Part shown: positions 54,259 through 64,000 of the stretch, one piece after another | How positions within the stretch are numbered: position 1 is the first letter of the stretch | Layout: each line of letters begins with the position of its first letter | Source: Pisolithus tinctorius | Taxonomy: Eukaryota; Basidiomycota; Agaricomycetes; Boletales; Pisolithaceae | Direction of reading: 5' to 3' | Length of the DNA stretch: 64,000 nt | Assembly: GCA_024663395.1 (NCBI GenBank) | Contig: JANFAH010000001.1 | Location: 6,572,001-6,636,000 of the forward strand | Notes under the pieces: model-generated | Seen by the model: the letters and a program-made list of their open reading frames with translations, nothing else | The model's database searches: none | What the model was told of the DNA's origin: nothing | Position numbers and translations under genes: made by a program

Positions 54259-54927
54259 TGTTACGCTGCGCTCACATAGTTCCCTTTTACAGACACTTAT
54301 GTCATACGTTCGCGTGCCGTCCCGCCTCGGGGGACATTCCCTTACCTTCCCACAAGACCCTTGTCTTGCGTTCTGTACATTTCCCCTTTCTGTTTCCTTT
54401 TATGGTTGACCCCTGTCAACCCCGCATTGTACTATATCTGGACGTTATGTCCGCTTCCCCTTCCCTCCGTGATCCGCTGGTGGCCCTGATCCATGCGGTC
54501 ACGTGACGCGTTCACCCCAGGTGAACGCTCCACCTATTTCACATATACGCGGTTAGTCTCTCGTTTACCCCTACGGTTAATCCCTCTCGCATAGCTGTCT
54601 ACCCTTGCGCCCGCATCGCAGTGACTCAGTCCTGCCTTGTTCGGACTCAGGTGAACGACTATACGAGTATTCAAATGTTTGGCCTGCAGTACTGTACATA
54701 TGTATATAAACCTGCATGTACCGTACTGGTCCCCCATTCGAAATCTACTTTGCAACCACCCTTAGCTCTGTGCGCTGTACCAACAAGGACTCGCCAGTAC
54801 GACTTCGGTTGGCCAAGACTAGTGTTCCGTCGCTAGTGAAGTTAAATTATGCGCCACTCTCGCGCAGTCACGTGCCTGTGCTTCATCGCACTCGATTCGT
54901 GGTGTGATATGAGTCGTCAGCATAACA
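54259..54927 (+). repeat. 5' LTR of element Y
   Basis: Starts TGTTACGCTGCG and ends CAGCATAACA; the terminal TGTTA/TAACA pairing is the same as in X. TATATAAAC near 54,704 is a TATA box. The partner LTR is not in the window. Confidence 0.7.
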
Positions 54928-55111
54928 GAAGATTTCGAATCACCTGGACACATCAAAGCCCAGATTACCCTTCGGATACCTGTGGACTGGAATCCTTGCT
55001 AGGCAAAATAGCCTGAAAAACGTCCACCTCCCGCCACTCTAAAAGGAACCACTGGTTTAATATCAGTGAGCTAGCCCCTAAAACTTCGGCACTAACTTCC
55101 CCTTCGTCAAC

Positions 55112-56593
55112 GTGTCTTCACACCACCAAGAAGAAGGAAGCTGGAGGCCTCCATCAGCAGCCTCCTCGTTCAAACCTCCCGTACCATCCAGAAAAGGAAA
55201 AGAGGTTCTCCAAGCGAGACCACTTATTCGTCACCCTTCAGTCGACACACCCAAACCCCATATAGGTCTTGAAGACCCGCCAGTAAGGCCCCAACTTGGG
55301 CAAGCAGCAGAATCGACCTCACCAGTTAACTTCACTTCATATCGAAACCCGGAGCCTCTCGGCTCAGATATCGCTGAAACTCAAGGGCCAGCCGGACCAG
55401 CGGACCCCTTACCATCCGACTCTTCTACCGACATTTATATACCAGCTTCTGCCGACCCGATGGCAGAAGAACTCGCACACCAGACCGAGGGACTTTCCCT
55501 CCAAGACCCCTTCGCCAGTCAGAGTAAGGTAACCCCTGAAATGGCTGCGCACTTCTACAAGTCCTTGTTTGGCCGAGATGTGGAAAAGCCTAAAGGCCCT
55601 CCCCGAGGATCTGAGGAGAAAGGAAAGGATCGCGACTCTAGGGGGAGCGGACTGAAAGAAATCGGCTTAAACAAACCCTTCTCATACAACGGGGCGCACC
55701 AGGATTTCTCCGCCTGGTTAAGCAGCGTCAAACTCTACCTCGCCACCAACGAACATATCTACTATGAAGATCAGTCTAAGATCGCCTTCGCCCTCTCATA
55801 TATGGGCAGTGGTTCGGCCCGCGCCTTCGCAGAGGCCTACATCAATGAAAATACCACGGCACTCGGCGATCTCAAGATCTTCGACGGCTGGGATGAGTTC
55901 GTCGCTAAATTAAAAGAAACCTTCCAGGTAGGGGATGCCAAAGCTACCGCACTAATCTACTTGTCGGCTATCCGCCAAGGGGACCGCTCCCTCGACAAGT
56001 ACATCGCCGATTTCCGCAACTGCCTCAACAAGGCCCAGATCTCTACCAAGGATACCACCGCTGCGGTGTTCTTCGGTAAAGGCCTTAACGAGGAAGTCAA
56101 CAAATGGATCCTTATGTCAGGCCCCAAACCTGACACAGTGGAAGACTGGATCCACCAAGCAACCTCAGCGCGTGCCGCTATGGCAACCCTAAAGGTCTTT
56201 TCTGGAGAGGCAACTTTCCAAGACCGCTCCTACTTATGGAAGCAGGAACAAACTTCTCACGGATCAAAGTCGTCTTCTTCATTTCCGAAGACTCCGTACC
56301 GAGACCCTTATGCCATGGATGTTGATCGGAAATCTAAGGTCCGATCACAGAGCGAAGCTCCTACTTGTTATGGATGCGGTAAGACAGGGCACATGAAGTC
56401 TAAGTGCCCCTCATCCGCAACAAACAGTAAGTCTTCCTTGGCCCAAAAGTTCCGCACTCGCATCCTGGCAATGCTCGAGGAGTTCGACAAGAATTCCAAA
56501 GAGGAGGAAGATTCAGAACCAACCGACAATTCCTGTGGGGAGAATGACGAACCCACAGATGACGGAGGACCAAAAGGTCAACCGGATTTTTGA
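55112..56593 (+). CDS. gag: Element Y Gag
   Basis: 493 codons are open from 55112 (GTG; the first ATG is 55460, so the original start may be lost). Capsid: FSYNGAHQDFSAWLSSVKLY, SYMGSGSARAFAEAYI, LDKYIADFRNCLNKAQIS. A CCHC knuckle (CYGCGKTGHMKSKC) follows. The acidic C-terminus ends at the TGA in GATTTTTGA. No internal stops. Confidence 0.88.
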   Translation: MSSHHQEEGSWRPPSAASSFKPPVPSRKGKEVLQARPLIRHPSVDTPKPHIGLEDPPVRPQLGQAAESTSPVNFTSYRNPEPLGSDIAETQGPAGPADPLPSDSSTDIYIPASADPMAEELAHQTEGLSLQDPFASQSKVTPEMAAHFYKSLFGRDVEKPKGPPRGSEEKGKDRDSRGSGLKEIGLNKPFSYNGAHQDFSAWLSSVKLYLATNEHIYYEDQSKIAFALSYMGSGSARAFAEAYINENTTALGDLKIFDGWDEFVAKLKETFQVGDAKATALIYLSAIRQGDRSLDKYIADFRNCLNKAQISTKDTTAAVFFGKGLNEEVNKWILMSGPKPDTVEDWIHQATSARAAMATLKVFSGEATFQDRSYLWKQEQTSHGSKSSSSFPKTPYRDPYAMDVDRKSKVRSQSEAPTCYGCGKTGHMKSKCPSSATNSKSSLAQKFRTRILAMLEEFDKNSKEEEDSEPTDNSCGENDEPTDDGGPKGQPDF

Positions 56594-57541
56594 AAGGCTC
56601 TCCTGGTGTAGCGTCAGGAAAAGAGCCCATAGTATCGCGAAAGGTCGAAGTTAGGATAGAGACCGAGAAAGTGTATGATTATGAACAAGATATGTCAATC
56701 ACTTCTATCGCTGGTTTCGCTTACCTCGTCGATTGCGAAAACGCTACCGTCCGAACAATCCTCGACTCGGGCGCCGAAACAAACATCATCGATCTGGCAA
56801 TAGTCGAAAAATACGACATCCTGACGCGCAAAATCGCTCGCCCATGGGAGTCCAGAAGCTACAAAGGCAAGACCGGAGATTGGGTCACCCATATCGCTTC
56901 CTTCAGAGCCAAGATCTGGGGAAGGACTATGCGCATTCGTGCCTATGTCCTCAAGCTCGGAAATTGGGAATCCCTACTTCTCGGAATGCCCTGGCTCAAG
57001 GAGCACAACCCCATAATCAGCTGGACGTCCAGAAAGCTGATCGGTTGGGGAGAGCTCGACCATGGCCTCGACAAAAAGAATCACGTCTGCAGAACTGACT
57101 TCGCCAGGACCGTAAAAATCTCTCGCACATCCATCTCTACGAAACTTGAAGCTTCGCATGTCCAAGCAGAGGTTGATTTACCTTCGGAATATCGGGACTT
57201 CTCAGTAGTCTTCTCCGAAGAAGAAATCCCTCTTCTGCCACATCGTGGTTTCCTCGACCACGAAATACGACTGAAGCCCGGCTTCCAGCCAAAGAAAGGA
57301 GCCATCTATCCCCTCTCCCTCAACGAACTCAAGGGACTTGATGAGTTTATCAACGAGAACCTCAAGTGTGGAAAGATTCGCCCCTCGAAATCTTCGCAGG
57401 CAGCCCCTGTCTTTTTCATAGGAAAGAAGGACAGGAAGAGAAGACTAATCCAAGATTACCGGTACCTAAACTCTCACACTGTTATCGACTCGTACCCTCT
57501 CCCCGATGTCAAGACCCTGCTGGACAAACTTGCCAGCTCGC
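56590..57541 (+). pseudogene. pol: Element Y protease and N-terminal RT, truncated
   Basis: In the -1 frame relative to Gag. Protease: RTILDSGAETNIIDLA and LLLGMPWLKEHNP. RT start: LLPHRGFLDHEIRLKPGFQP, KSSQAAPVFFIGKKDRKRRL, QDYRYLNSHTVIDSYPLPDV. It ends at LLDKLASS where LTR B begins, so the YxDD motif, RNase H and integrase are missing. Confidence 0.88.
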
Positions 57542-57944
57542 TGTCACACACCAAAGGTGTTGTGGACATGGTTACAGCTGACTCTGCCTAACTCGTTGAC
57601 GAGTTGCGCGCAATGCCCAAGCATGCAGATGAAGACTAAAGGCCTCATGCGTAGAAAGACTGTTGGATGTGAACAGTCATCCTTCGCACAAGAACGAGTC
57701 GTCAGTGCTAAAGAGAAAAGAGGAAGCGAGTTAAACGCGCATTAAAGGTTTTTAGTGCCTGTGTACGGCATTCCGGTTTTCATCATATCTCCACCATTTC
57801 CAGAGATATCGACTCCATTCCCATGCTCGCTTAAAGTGCTCAGCCCCACGATTCTTCCTTCCAAATTTGGAGAGGATCCTCGCACCCTGCACATTTCTAC
57901 AGCACTCCATCCATCAGACGCTCATTTCACTAAGTCCATCAATC

Positions 57945-58424
57945 ATGGCTGCCTCTTCGTCAATCATCTCGCTTGTCTCATTTGCCAGAGACAGTGGCTA
58001 CGTATATCTGCCAGGCATTCCCACCAGCTTCCGTCCTGAAGCCCCCTGGTTCATCCCGTCATTGTCAGCCCCATCTCATCCCATGCAGCTTGGTCAGCGT
58101 GTTCTCCTTGTCAGTATGACTTCCAGAAGGACGTTCTTTGGTCGCCTCAGGTCTGTCACTCGGTTAGAAAGGTCTTATGTGGTCGTTTCGGTCTCCCCGG
58201 TTAATGAAGCATATGGATCATTCCTCCCTGCTCCCTGCACCATCTTTATTCCAGTCTCGTCCGTCATTCTTCCCACATTGCGACAGCTGCAGTATGGTCT
58301 ACTGTCCTCCAGCCTCCCTGATCGCATTCATGATGAGTATGACATGCATCTTGCCTTCTTACTGCAAGATCCAGCAGAAGACGTTCCCCCTTCTCCTCCT
58401 CCTCTGTCAGAGCCCCGTTCATGA
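57945..58424 (+). CDS. Conserved U3-encoded 159-aa protein, diverged homologue
   Basis: The ATG at 57945 opens 159 codons, exactly the length of the element A U3 ORF and about 80% identical in protein by eye. Shared blocks include SIISLV-FARD-GYVYLPG, SMTSRRTFFGRLRSV, RLERSYVVVSVSPV, EAYGSFLPAPC and LPDRIHDEYD. In the central part most codon differences are silent. No known domain. Confidence 0.6.
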   Translation: MAASSSIISLVSFARDSGYVYLPGIPTSFRPEAPWFIPSLSAPSHPMQLGQRVLLVSMTSRRTFFGRLRSVTRLERSYVVVSVSPVNEAYGSFLPAPCTIFIPVSSVILPTLRQLQYGLLSSSLPDRIHDEYDMHLAFLLQDPAEDVPPSPPPLSEPRS

Positions 58425-58794
58425 AGTTTTTGTTAACTTCGCTGAGAGGATGGAAGGGTGGGAGACGCGATCGCATATGCTCTCATTGCCCCACAGACCC
58501 CCAACGCCCTAGCCCCCTTTGACACCTGACTCATGCCCTTCAATTCTGGAATTAATACTTCCCTATCTGGAAACACCGTCCATCTGTCATGCCATCTTTG
58601 GATCTAGAGATGTCTCCGCCAAGATCTAACTTGCATCGCCACCCCCTAATGTGATATCAGTGCGCTTACTCAGTTTCTGATTCTGTTTGACTCATTTTGT
58701 GATATTTTGACTATCCTTGACTCATTTGTTGCCAATACTTACCAATCTTCTTTGCTTGCTTACTTTTCATTTCTTGCTTACTCATCATGATTAC

Positions 58795-58866
58795 TCAGTC
58801 CTTACTCATTACTTACCAAGTGTTTGTGCCTCAGTCCTTACTCATTACTTACCAAGTGTTTGTGCC
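58795..58866 (+). repeat. Perfect 36-bp tandem duplication in LTR B
   Basis: Two adjacent copies of a 36-bp unit (starting TCAGTCCTTACTCATTAC) lie in U3 upstream of the TATA box. The unit contains the CTTACCAA motif that is also clustered in the element A LTR. Confidence 0.85.
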
Positions 58867-58897
58867 TTGTTTGTCACAAGCTGTGCTCCCCCCTCAG

Positions 58898-58905
58898 TAT
58901 ATAAA
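58898..58905 (+). promoter_or_regulatory. TATA box of LTR B
   Basis: TATATAAA, in the same relative place as in the element A LTR. Confidence 0.6.
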
Positions 58906-59414
58906 CCCCCATGTACTTAGCTACAAAGCAATCCAGAAGTCAGCTCAGCTCAGCATATCTCGTTGTCGACAGTTGAGGCTCATTCAGAAGAGTCTATCTG
59001 TCTTCATTTATATCATTGGTAGTTGAGGCTCCATCAAGGGTCTATCTACCTCTATTCATCATCAGCAGTATCATCAGTGCTTAGTCAGCAACCTCTTGTT
59101 TAGTCATCCATCTTCTCCTGTGCAACTCGTCATCGACTTGCGCCAGGAGCATGTCTTATCAAAGTCCTTCATCCCAGGTCCTTTTGGCTGAACACCTTCA
59201 CTCTGTTCAGCATCCCCCATCCAATCATCACTCATTCATCTTCTCCTGCGTAACTCGTCATCGACTTGCACCAGGAGCACCTCTACTTGAAGTTCCCCCC
59301 ACATTTAGGTTTCTGCACTCCAGGTTCCGTGGAGGCACACCACCACTCGCTCTACATTTGTCTTTTGTGTTGGTTTTGGTTGGTTTTCACCACCTTTCCA
59401 CACTTTGACTCACA

Positions 59415-62400
59415 GCGCGCATGCCAAGCAATCAGTTCTGTGGTAGTCAGCGGTGTTGCATCATTGTGGGATAGGGGTAAGAGGAAGGTAGCCTCAGCGA
59501 GATCAAATGGAAACAGCAGCTCGACACCATGCACCATGAAGTAAGGGGATAAACCCGTAGACTTCAGAATGGTGACCCGCTTGGCCCAGAAGACGGAGTG
59601 TGCAATGGTGTGCCAGCAGCGATCATCGTTCTCACAGCTCTTCATGATAGCCTTGCGAACATCATAGTGGCGGTGCTCTACAATGCCATTAACCTGAGAG
59701 TTGTAAGGAGAGATATGGATGTGACAGATATGATATTGCGTGGCTAGGGCATCTAAGGCTTGGATGAACACGGGACCATTGTTGGTGACAATCTCGGTGA
59801 GCGGACCCCAGCAGCATAGAATGTCCTCGAAGATGAAGGACAGGAGCACAGTACTATTTTCCACATGCAACATATGCCATTCGGGATATGAGGTGAGCAC
59901 GCAATGAGCCTGTACTATGTAGTGGTAGCCGCCAGCTTTGGGCATCAGCATCGTGTCAATGTGAGCTTTATGAAACAGGCCCCCTATCATGGGTACAGTG
60001 GGGGGGATATGAAGCTTCTGTGTCTGGCAGATCTGGCATTCATGACAAGTGCAGACATACCACTTCACATCCTCGACAAGCAGAGGCCACCAAAAGTGGA
60101 GGAGAAGGCATGTGCAGACTGTGAAGACACCTTTGTGCCCGAGGTTGTCATGCGCTTCTTTGATGAGACAGTACCGCTTGGATTCATCGACGACTAGCTG
60201 GTGCCGTCCGTGTGGTTCCCTACGCCATAAGTTACCATCTAGGAGGAAGAAGCGGCTGGCCAAATTAAAGAAGGATGAGTACTGCGCATCAGTAAGGTCA
60301 GGAGGTCGCTCACGGGTCCTGAGGAATGCGCAGATCATTTCTATCTTTGCTTCGTGTGCCTGAGCTTTTGCAGACCGCAGAATGGCAGGGTCGTCTGGGG
60401 TATCAGAAGGGTTATTAGCATCAGCAGTCACAGAGAATGCGAGATAGAAGGATGCAGGTGGCGGGAGGCTTGCCCGATGGTAAGCAGGTGGTGGTAGGGA
60501 ATGGTGATCTTGACTGGAAAGTGACATAGGAGGCGGGCAGTCATTGGCAACCTGTGTAGAGAAAGAGTAAAAACGGTCCAGCCAATCCTCATGGTCATCA
60601 TTCTTGGGCAGGTCGAGCTCTGACCACAGACGGCGGGACAAGCCATCAGGGCCGGCATGCCTGTCCGCGGCAATGTGGACGAGTTTGAATGAGAAAAGGA
60701 GGACGCCAGCAATCCAGTGATTGATCGTCGCATTAGGCTGCAGATCTGGGTTATTTATCATGCCCTTAATATACTTCGCATCTACCTCCACAGTGAAGTT
60801 AGTGAGACCGAAGATGTATATGCATACTGCACACAACGCACAGAAGAGACTGTACAACTCAAGCTTGGCCTGGGAGTAGCGGCTTTCCACTTCGTTGAGG
60901 GTGATGGATCCAAAGCGACTCAGGTACCGTCTGCCATCTTTGCCGAGCTGGTAGAGGATGTAGCCAACTGCAATGACCGATGTGTCAACTGCTAAAATTA
61001 CTTCGCGACTGCACTCATAGTCAATCCTTCAGAGTGTGGGGGACTTTACAATTTCGTCCTTGAGTTGTTGCATGGCAGCACGTTGTGGTTCATCCCATGT
61101 GAATGGTACGTCTTTCTGCGTGAGCGTGACTAGTGGCCGCGCAATCTTGGCAAAATCTTTGATGAAGATGTGTAGCACTCCACAGACACCGAGGAAACCA
61201 CGGACCTGTGTCAGGTTGTGGCACTCGGGCCAGTCACGGATCTTCTGCACTTTGCTTTCTTCAGGAATGCGACCTTCAAAGGTGCACTTGTGGCCAATGA
61301 TCACAGCGGACGGAGTGGCTAGCACGAACTTCTTTGCCGAGATGGTGGCTCCGATGTTCTGCAAATGCTGAAGGATACAGTTAACAACTATACAGTGATT
61401 CCAGATAAATTTCCAAATCCCAGGATTCTCCGGGATAGTCTCATAGGAGCCATCTGCGCACTGATAGCGGGTGGTCTCGGATTTCACAGGGACATCATCT
61501 ATGAAGGGCAGGGTATGATGCAGGATCTCATCCTGGAGAACAAATGCAGTATCTCCCTGGTATACCTGTACCGCGTTTGCATGACCTTGCAGCAGAGTAG
61601 TAAGCTGATGTGGTCCGAGGGGGGTACCGAAGGTGGTGAGGTCGCAGGAATCGACGTGGAGTGCGCGCTGGTCATACCCGGAGTAGAGGTCCATCATCGC
61701 ATACACCACATATCCAGCAAAGGATTCTGTGAGATGTTCTACAAAGGGTGGAACAGACACGTTGCAGATGGTCACTGCATTCAGGGGCTGTAAGTCATGC
61801 ACAAGGCAAAGAGACTTTCCGTCTTTCTTTACTACACAGAACCAGCAGGAGCGATAAGCCACTGTAGAAGGTTCATACATGCCAGACTTGATGCGATCTT
61901 TAATCATGTCTATGACTTGGGCATGTATCACATTTGGGATAGGGATGTTGCGTTGGACCCAAGGCATGTGCGGAATTGTAGGAATCTTTACTGGTGGAAA
62001 ATAGCATTCGTCTAGGTGTCCACGCTCTGTAATGTCCCAAGTGAATGCGAGCTCATGGACCGAAATGAGCCAAGTTACGAGTTTAAGTTCTTCTGGCCAA
62101 AGCCAATCTGCAGGATCGAGGTCAAGTTCCACCGCCCATTTGGCAGTGAAGCGGATGCCTGGAGCGAAGTCTGGTGGACGGGTTGGAAGTGGTTGGAGAC
62201 CAGCGAGCGGGTCGTCTGGCAGGCTGCACACGATGTGGTATTCTTCCGTCATCAGGGCAGGTACCGTCCGAACCTTCTTGGCAACTGGCTTGTAAATGAG
62301 AGTGTGAACTGCAGGATCTAGTTGATAAATGCTGCCGAGTGCGGCTATAGCGGAGGAGTTTAGTATTGTCTGAGTGGAAGAGAGGAAAGCGAAGGCAGGC

Positions 62401-62585
62401 AATGGTATTCTGGTGGGTATGTTCCGCGGTACGGGTGCTGCAGGCGAAGGGAAGTTTGTAGAAGTGAAGGCTAGTGATGATACTGTAGGACTGAGGAACA
62501 GATAACAGTGGCTAAATAGGAAACAGGACATTTTAGTAGGCTCTCCCCAACTGCTTGGTGGATCATCAATATTCAAAAACCCCAT
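59415..62585 (-). pseudogene. pol: Element Z Pol: RT, RNase H, integrase, one nonsense codon
   Basis: One frame from 62585 to 59415 is interrupted only by a TGA at 61031-61029. RT: CWFCVVKKDGK, VHDLQPLNAVTI, MMDLYSGYDQRAL and active site LPFIDDVPVKS (Phe-Ile-Asp-Asp as in A). Element A reads APALRPIDYSS where Z reads SPTL-stop-RIDYEC, so the stop probably came from a CG transition. RNase H: LAVDTSVIAVGYILYQ. Integrase: HDNLGHKGVF..CHECQIC, HIDTMLMPKAGG, IVTNNGPVF (Asn for the usual Asp before the NG), YNSQVNGIVEHRH. The end is lost at AWHAR, next to LTR B. Confidence 0.88.
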
Positions 62586-63142
62586 TCGACTATACTCTGG
62601 TGACTATGGCAGTGCTTGCCGCATTTGCAGTGCAGACAGCCCTCATGCCACAGGCATGTGGGCAAAGTGTACTCATGGCCGTCGTTCAGGTCTTGGAGGG
62701 TGATCCACTGTCCACCGTCAGGATAATCATTCATTACCGCACTCATAAGGCAGATGAATGGACATCCGAGGAGCATGTCGAAATTGGCATGTTCAATCAC
62801 TTGAACCTGGAGCATGACTGGCCCGGCGCCGAAGTTGAGTTTCAGGTTTTCTAGTATGCCTACAGTAGTGTCTTTAGACATGTTAGCAGATGTCATAGTC
62901 ATGAGATGATCACAGTGCAATGGGAGCCCAATCTTTTCCCAAACGCACCTGGGCATGGCAACGATTTCCGAACTGGAATCTAGTATGCAGTTGATTGTGA
63001 TGTCGGTCCCAGGGATCTTGGCTTCGATGCAGCAGAGTGGCAGGGTGTGGTGAGCTATGATGGAGCTGTTGTCACCGTGGATAATGCGGTCTCTGTATTC
63101 ACGCGCGGTTCTTTGAGGATTGCGGCCGGTCAGTTCATTCAC
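62573..63142 (-). pseudogene. Element Z protease
   Basis: Retropepsin-like sequence: INCILDSSSEIVAMPRCVWE and NFDMLLGCPFI. The active site reads Asp-Ser-Ser instead of Asp-Ser/Thr-Gly, which should abolish activity. It overlaps the start of the pol frame by 13 nt. Confidence 0.78.
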
Positions 63143-63221
63143 TTGTACTCCTTCTTCATCATCACTATGAACTACTGCAATCTCGTTTTGCCATGGTGAT
63201 GTCTCTGAACTGTTTGTGAAA

Positions 63222-63932
63222 CTACGGGGCTACTGCAAATAATTCTTTGACTGGCATGGCAACGCTGGTTTCGAGTACACGCTCCACGATACGCTTGGGC
63301 GCAGCTTCGTCTTTGAGAGGGAACGAGTAATGATACTGGTTTTGATTGCAAGCTGCTGGGTACGGTGTCTGTGTCGGAACAATTGCCACAGGAACGGGAT
63401 CCTTGCGTGTGGGCGTTGGAGCCGGATTAGTCAGAGGAACATATGGTTTTGTAGCAGTGGACATTGGAGCAGGTGCAGAGGGATCAGACGCCTGGCGAGC
63501 GGCACACGAACTTTGAACACCAGGGGAAATGATTTCCTCTTCAACAGTGGCTGTGCATGGGTCAACTCATGGAGGGTTGGCAGGACATGCTGCGGGTCAA
63601 GCTGTGATTTCAACTCCATCGAAGCGGGCTTTCTTTCCACAGGGAATGACTGCTCCCTTGTTACCTTTATCCGCTTGGTAGGTAGCCCAAGCTTGAGTGA
63701 CATATGCTTGGAAGTCAGGGTTGGCTAAGTCTGCGACAGGTTCATTGGCATCTCGGACGGTGTTTAAGAAGGCAGAAGGCTGGATTTCCAACTGCACATC
63801 AATTTCAGGATGAGCAATGCAGAAGAGGTTAGCAGTGCCTTGTGCAGCCACATTGTGCGGAGCAGCAGGAGTCGCAGCATGCGCGCTGGCCTGGTCTCTG
63901 TCAGCCATGACGCGGTCAACAGCCTCTCTCAA
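63222..63932 (-). pseudogene. gag: Element Z Gag C-terminal remains
   Basis: Broken frames on the minus strand: 63932-63597 (LQIQPSAF-like and DFQAYVTQAWATYQADKGNK stretches), 63703-63431 and 63464-63222 (PKRIVERVLETSVAMPVKEL, similar to SKAIVDRILSTPLTVSV in element A just before its protease). Frame changes show that it is not functional. Confidence 0.6.
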
Positions 63933-64000
63933 TGAGTTACATTCAGGGAAACATGGGATTCAGCTCCCGTCTGCCAGATAGAGACGGTTGTCTGTACCTC

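Larger units (their letters stand above)
54259..57541 (+). mobile_element. Ty3/gypsy element Y, truncated in RT
   Basis: A 5' LTR, gag and the start of pol are present. The sequence stops in RT at the edge of LTR B. Capsid, zinc-knuckle and gag-pol junction features resemble element X, so Y is probably a related chromovirus; the chromodomain region is missing. Confidence 0.85.
57542..59414 (+). repeat. A-family LTR (LTR B), diverged
   Basis: 1,873 bp with the same TGTCACACACCAAAGGTGT start and TTTGACTCACA end as the element A LTR. It carries a U3 ORF, TGACTCA sites at 58527, 58688 and 58718 plus one at the end (59406), and a TATA box at 58898. Overall it is clearly diverged from element A. 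The left flank is element Y (plus strand) and the right flank is element Z (minus strand), with no convincing target duplication. Confidence 0.9.
59415..64000 (-). mobile_element. A-like Ty3/gypsy element Z, 3' end lost and mutated
   Basis: Minus-strand gag, protease, RT, RNase H and integrase, similar in order and motifs to element A. It is cut inside the integrase C-terminus by LTR B and runs off the right edge of the window. It carries several inactivating changes. Confidence 0.88.

Noticed and set aside
57542..59414. LTR B as an ordinary solo LTR
   Set aside because: A solo LTR should have the same target sequence on both sides with a short duplication; here the flanks are different elements in opposite orientation.
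1..64000. CRISPR arrays, operons, riboswitches, tRNA or rRNA genes
   Set aside because: Intron-rich fungal DNA; no arrays of spaced repeats, no tRNA-like cloverleaf and no rRNA sequence were noticed by eye. A tRNA search program would be needed for certainty.

Overview
The window is nuclear DNA of a filamentous basidiomycete, probably an Agaricomycete. The host genes have many short introns (about 38-95 nt, mostly GT..AG, often with a CTGAC/CTAAC-like branch point). The transposons are fungal Ty3/gypsy and PIF/Harbinger types. No bacterial, organellar or CRISPR features were seen. Exon structures were derived by hand from splice signals, reading-frame sums and family motifs.

Layout. (1) 1-480: the 5' exon and TATA box of a minus-strand ergothioneine-synthase (Egt1-type) gene that runs off the left edge. 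(2) 2.1-5.0, 22.8-27.7 and 28.7-33.4 kb: three copies of a segmental duplication. Each carries a structurally intact five-exon phytanoyl-CoA dioxygenase-family gene. The two right-hand copies are joined to pieces of a HET-domain gene and to a 166-bp piece of PRP3. (3) 7,130-21,888: a PIF/Harbinger DNA transposon with 90-bp terminal inverted repeats, a TAA target duplication, a Myb/SANT gene and a DDE transposase. It is split by a complete 11.3-kb Ty3/gypsy element (element A, 9,563-20,881) whose 1,793-bp LTRs look identical. (4) 34.0-38.7 kb: a gene-dense host island with PRP3 (minus), MRPL16 (plus, only 85 bp away and divergent) and an omega-like glutathione transferase (minus). PRP3 shows a 1-nt frameshift in this sequence. 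(5) 40.3-47.5 kb: CpG-poor relic DNA with a Myb/SANT relic and an LTR fragment, then an unrecognised minus-strand multi-exon gene. (6) 47.5-64.0 kb: a retrotransposon cluster. It holds chromovirus X (complete but mutated, with an extra 3' ORF), a host gene cut by the LTR of element Y, element Y (truncated in RT), an LTR of the A family (LTR B), and a minus-strand A-like element Z.

Most notable observations. The A-family LTRs carry a 159-codon ORF in U3 that is conserved in length and mainly by synonymous change between two diverged LTRs. A set of TGACTCA sites next to it has conserved spacing. X decays almost only by CpG transitions. Both X and Y keep the same GATTTTTGA gag-pol junction. HET-PRP3 chimeric junctions mark the history of the duplicated array.
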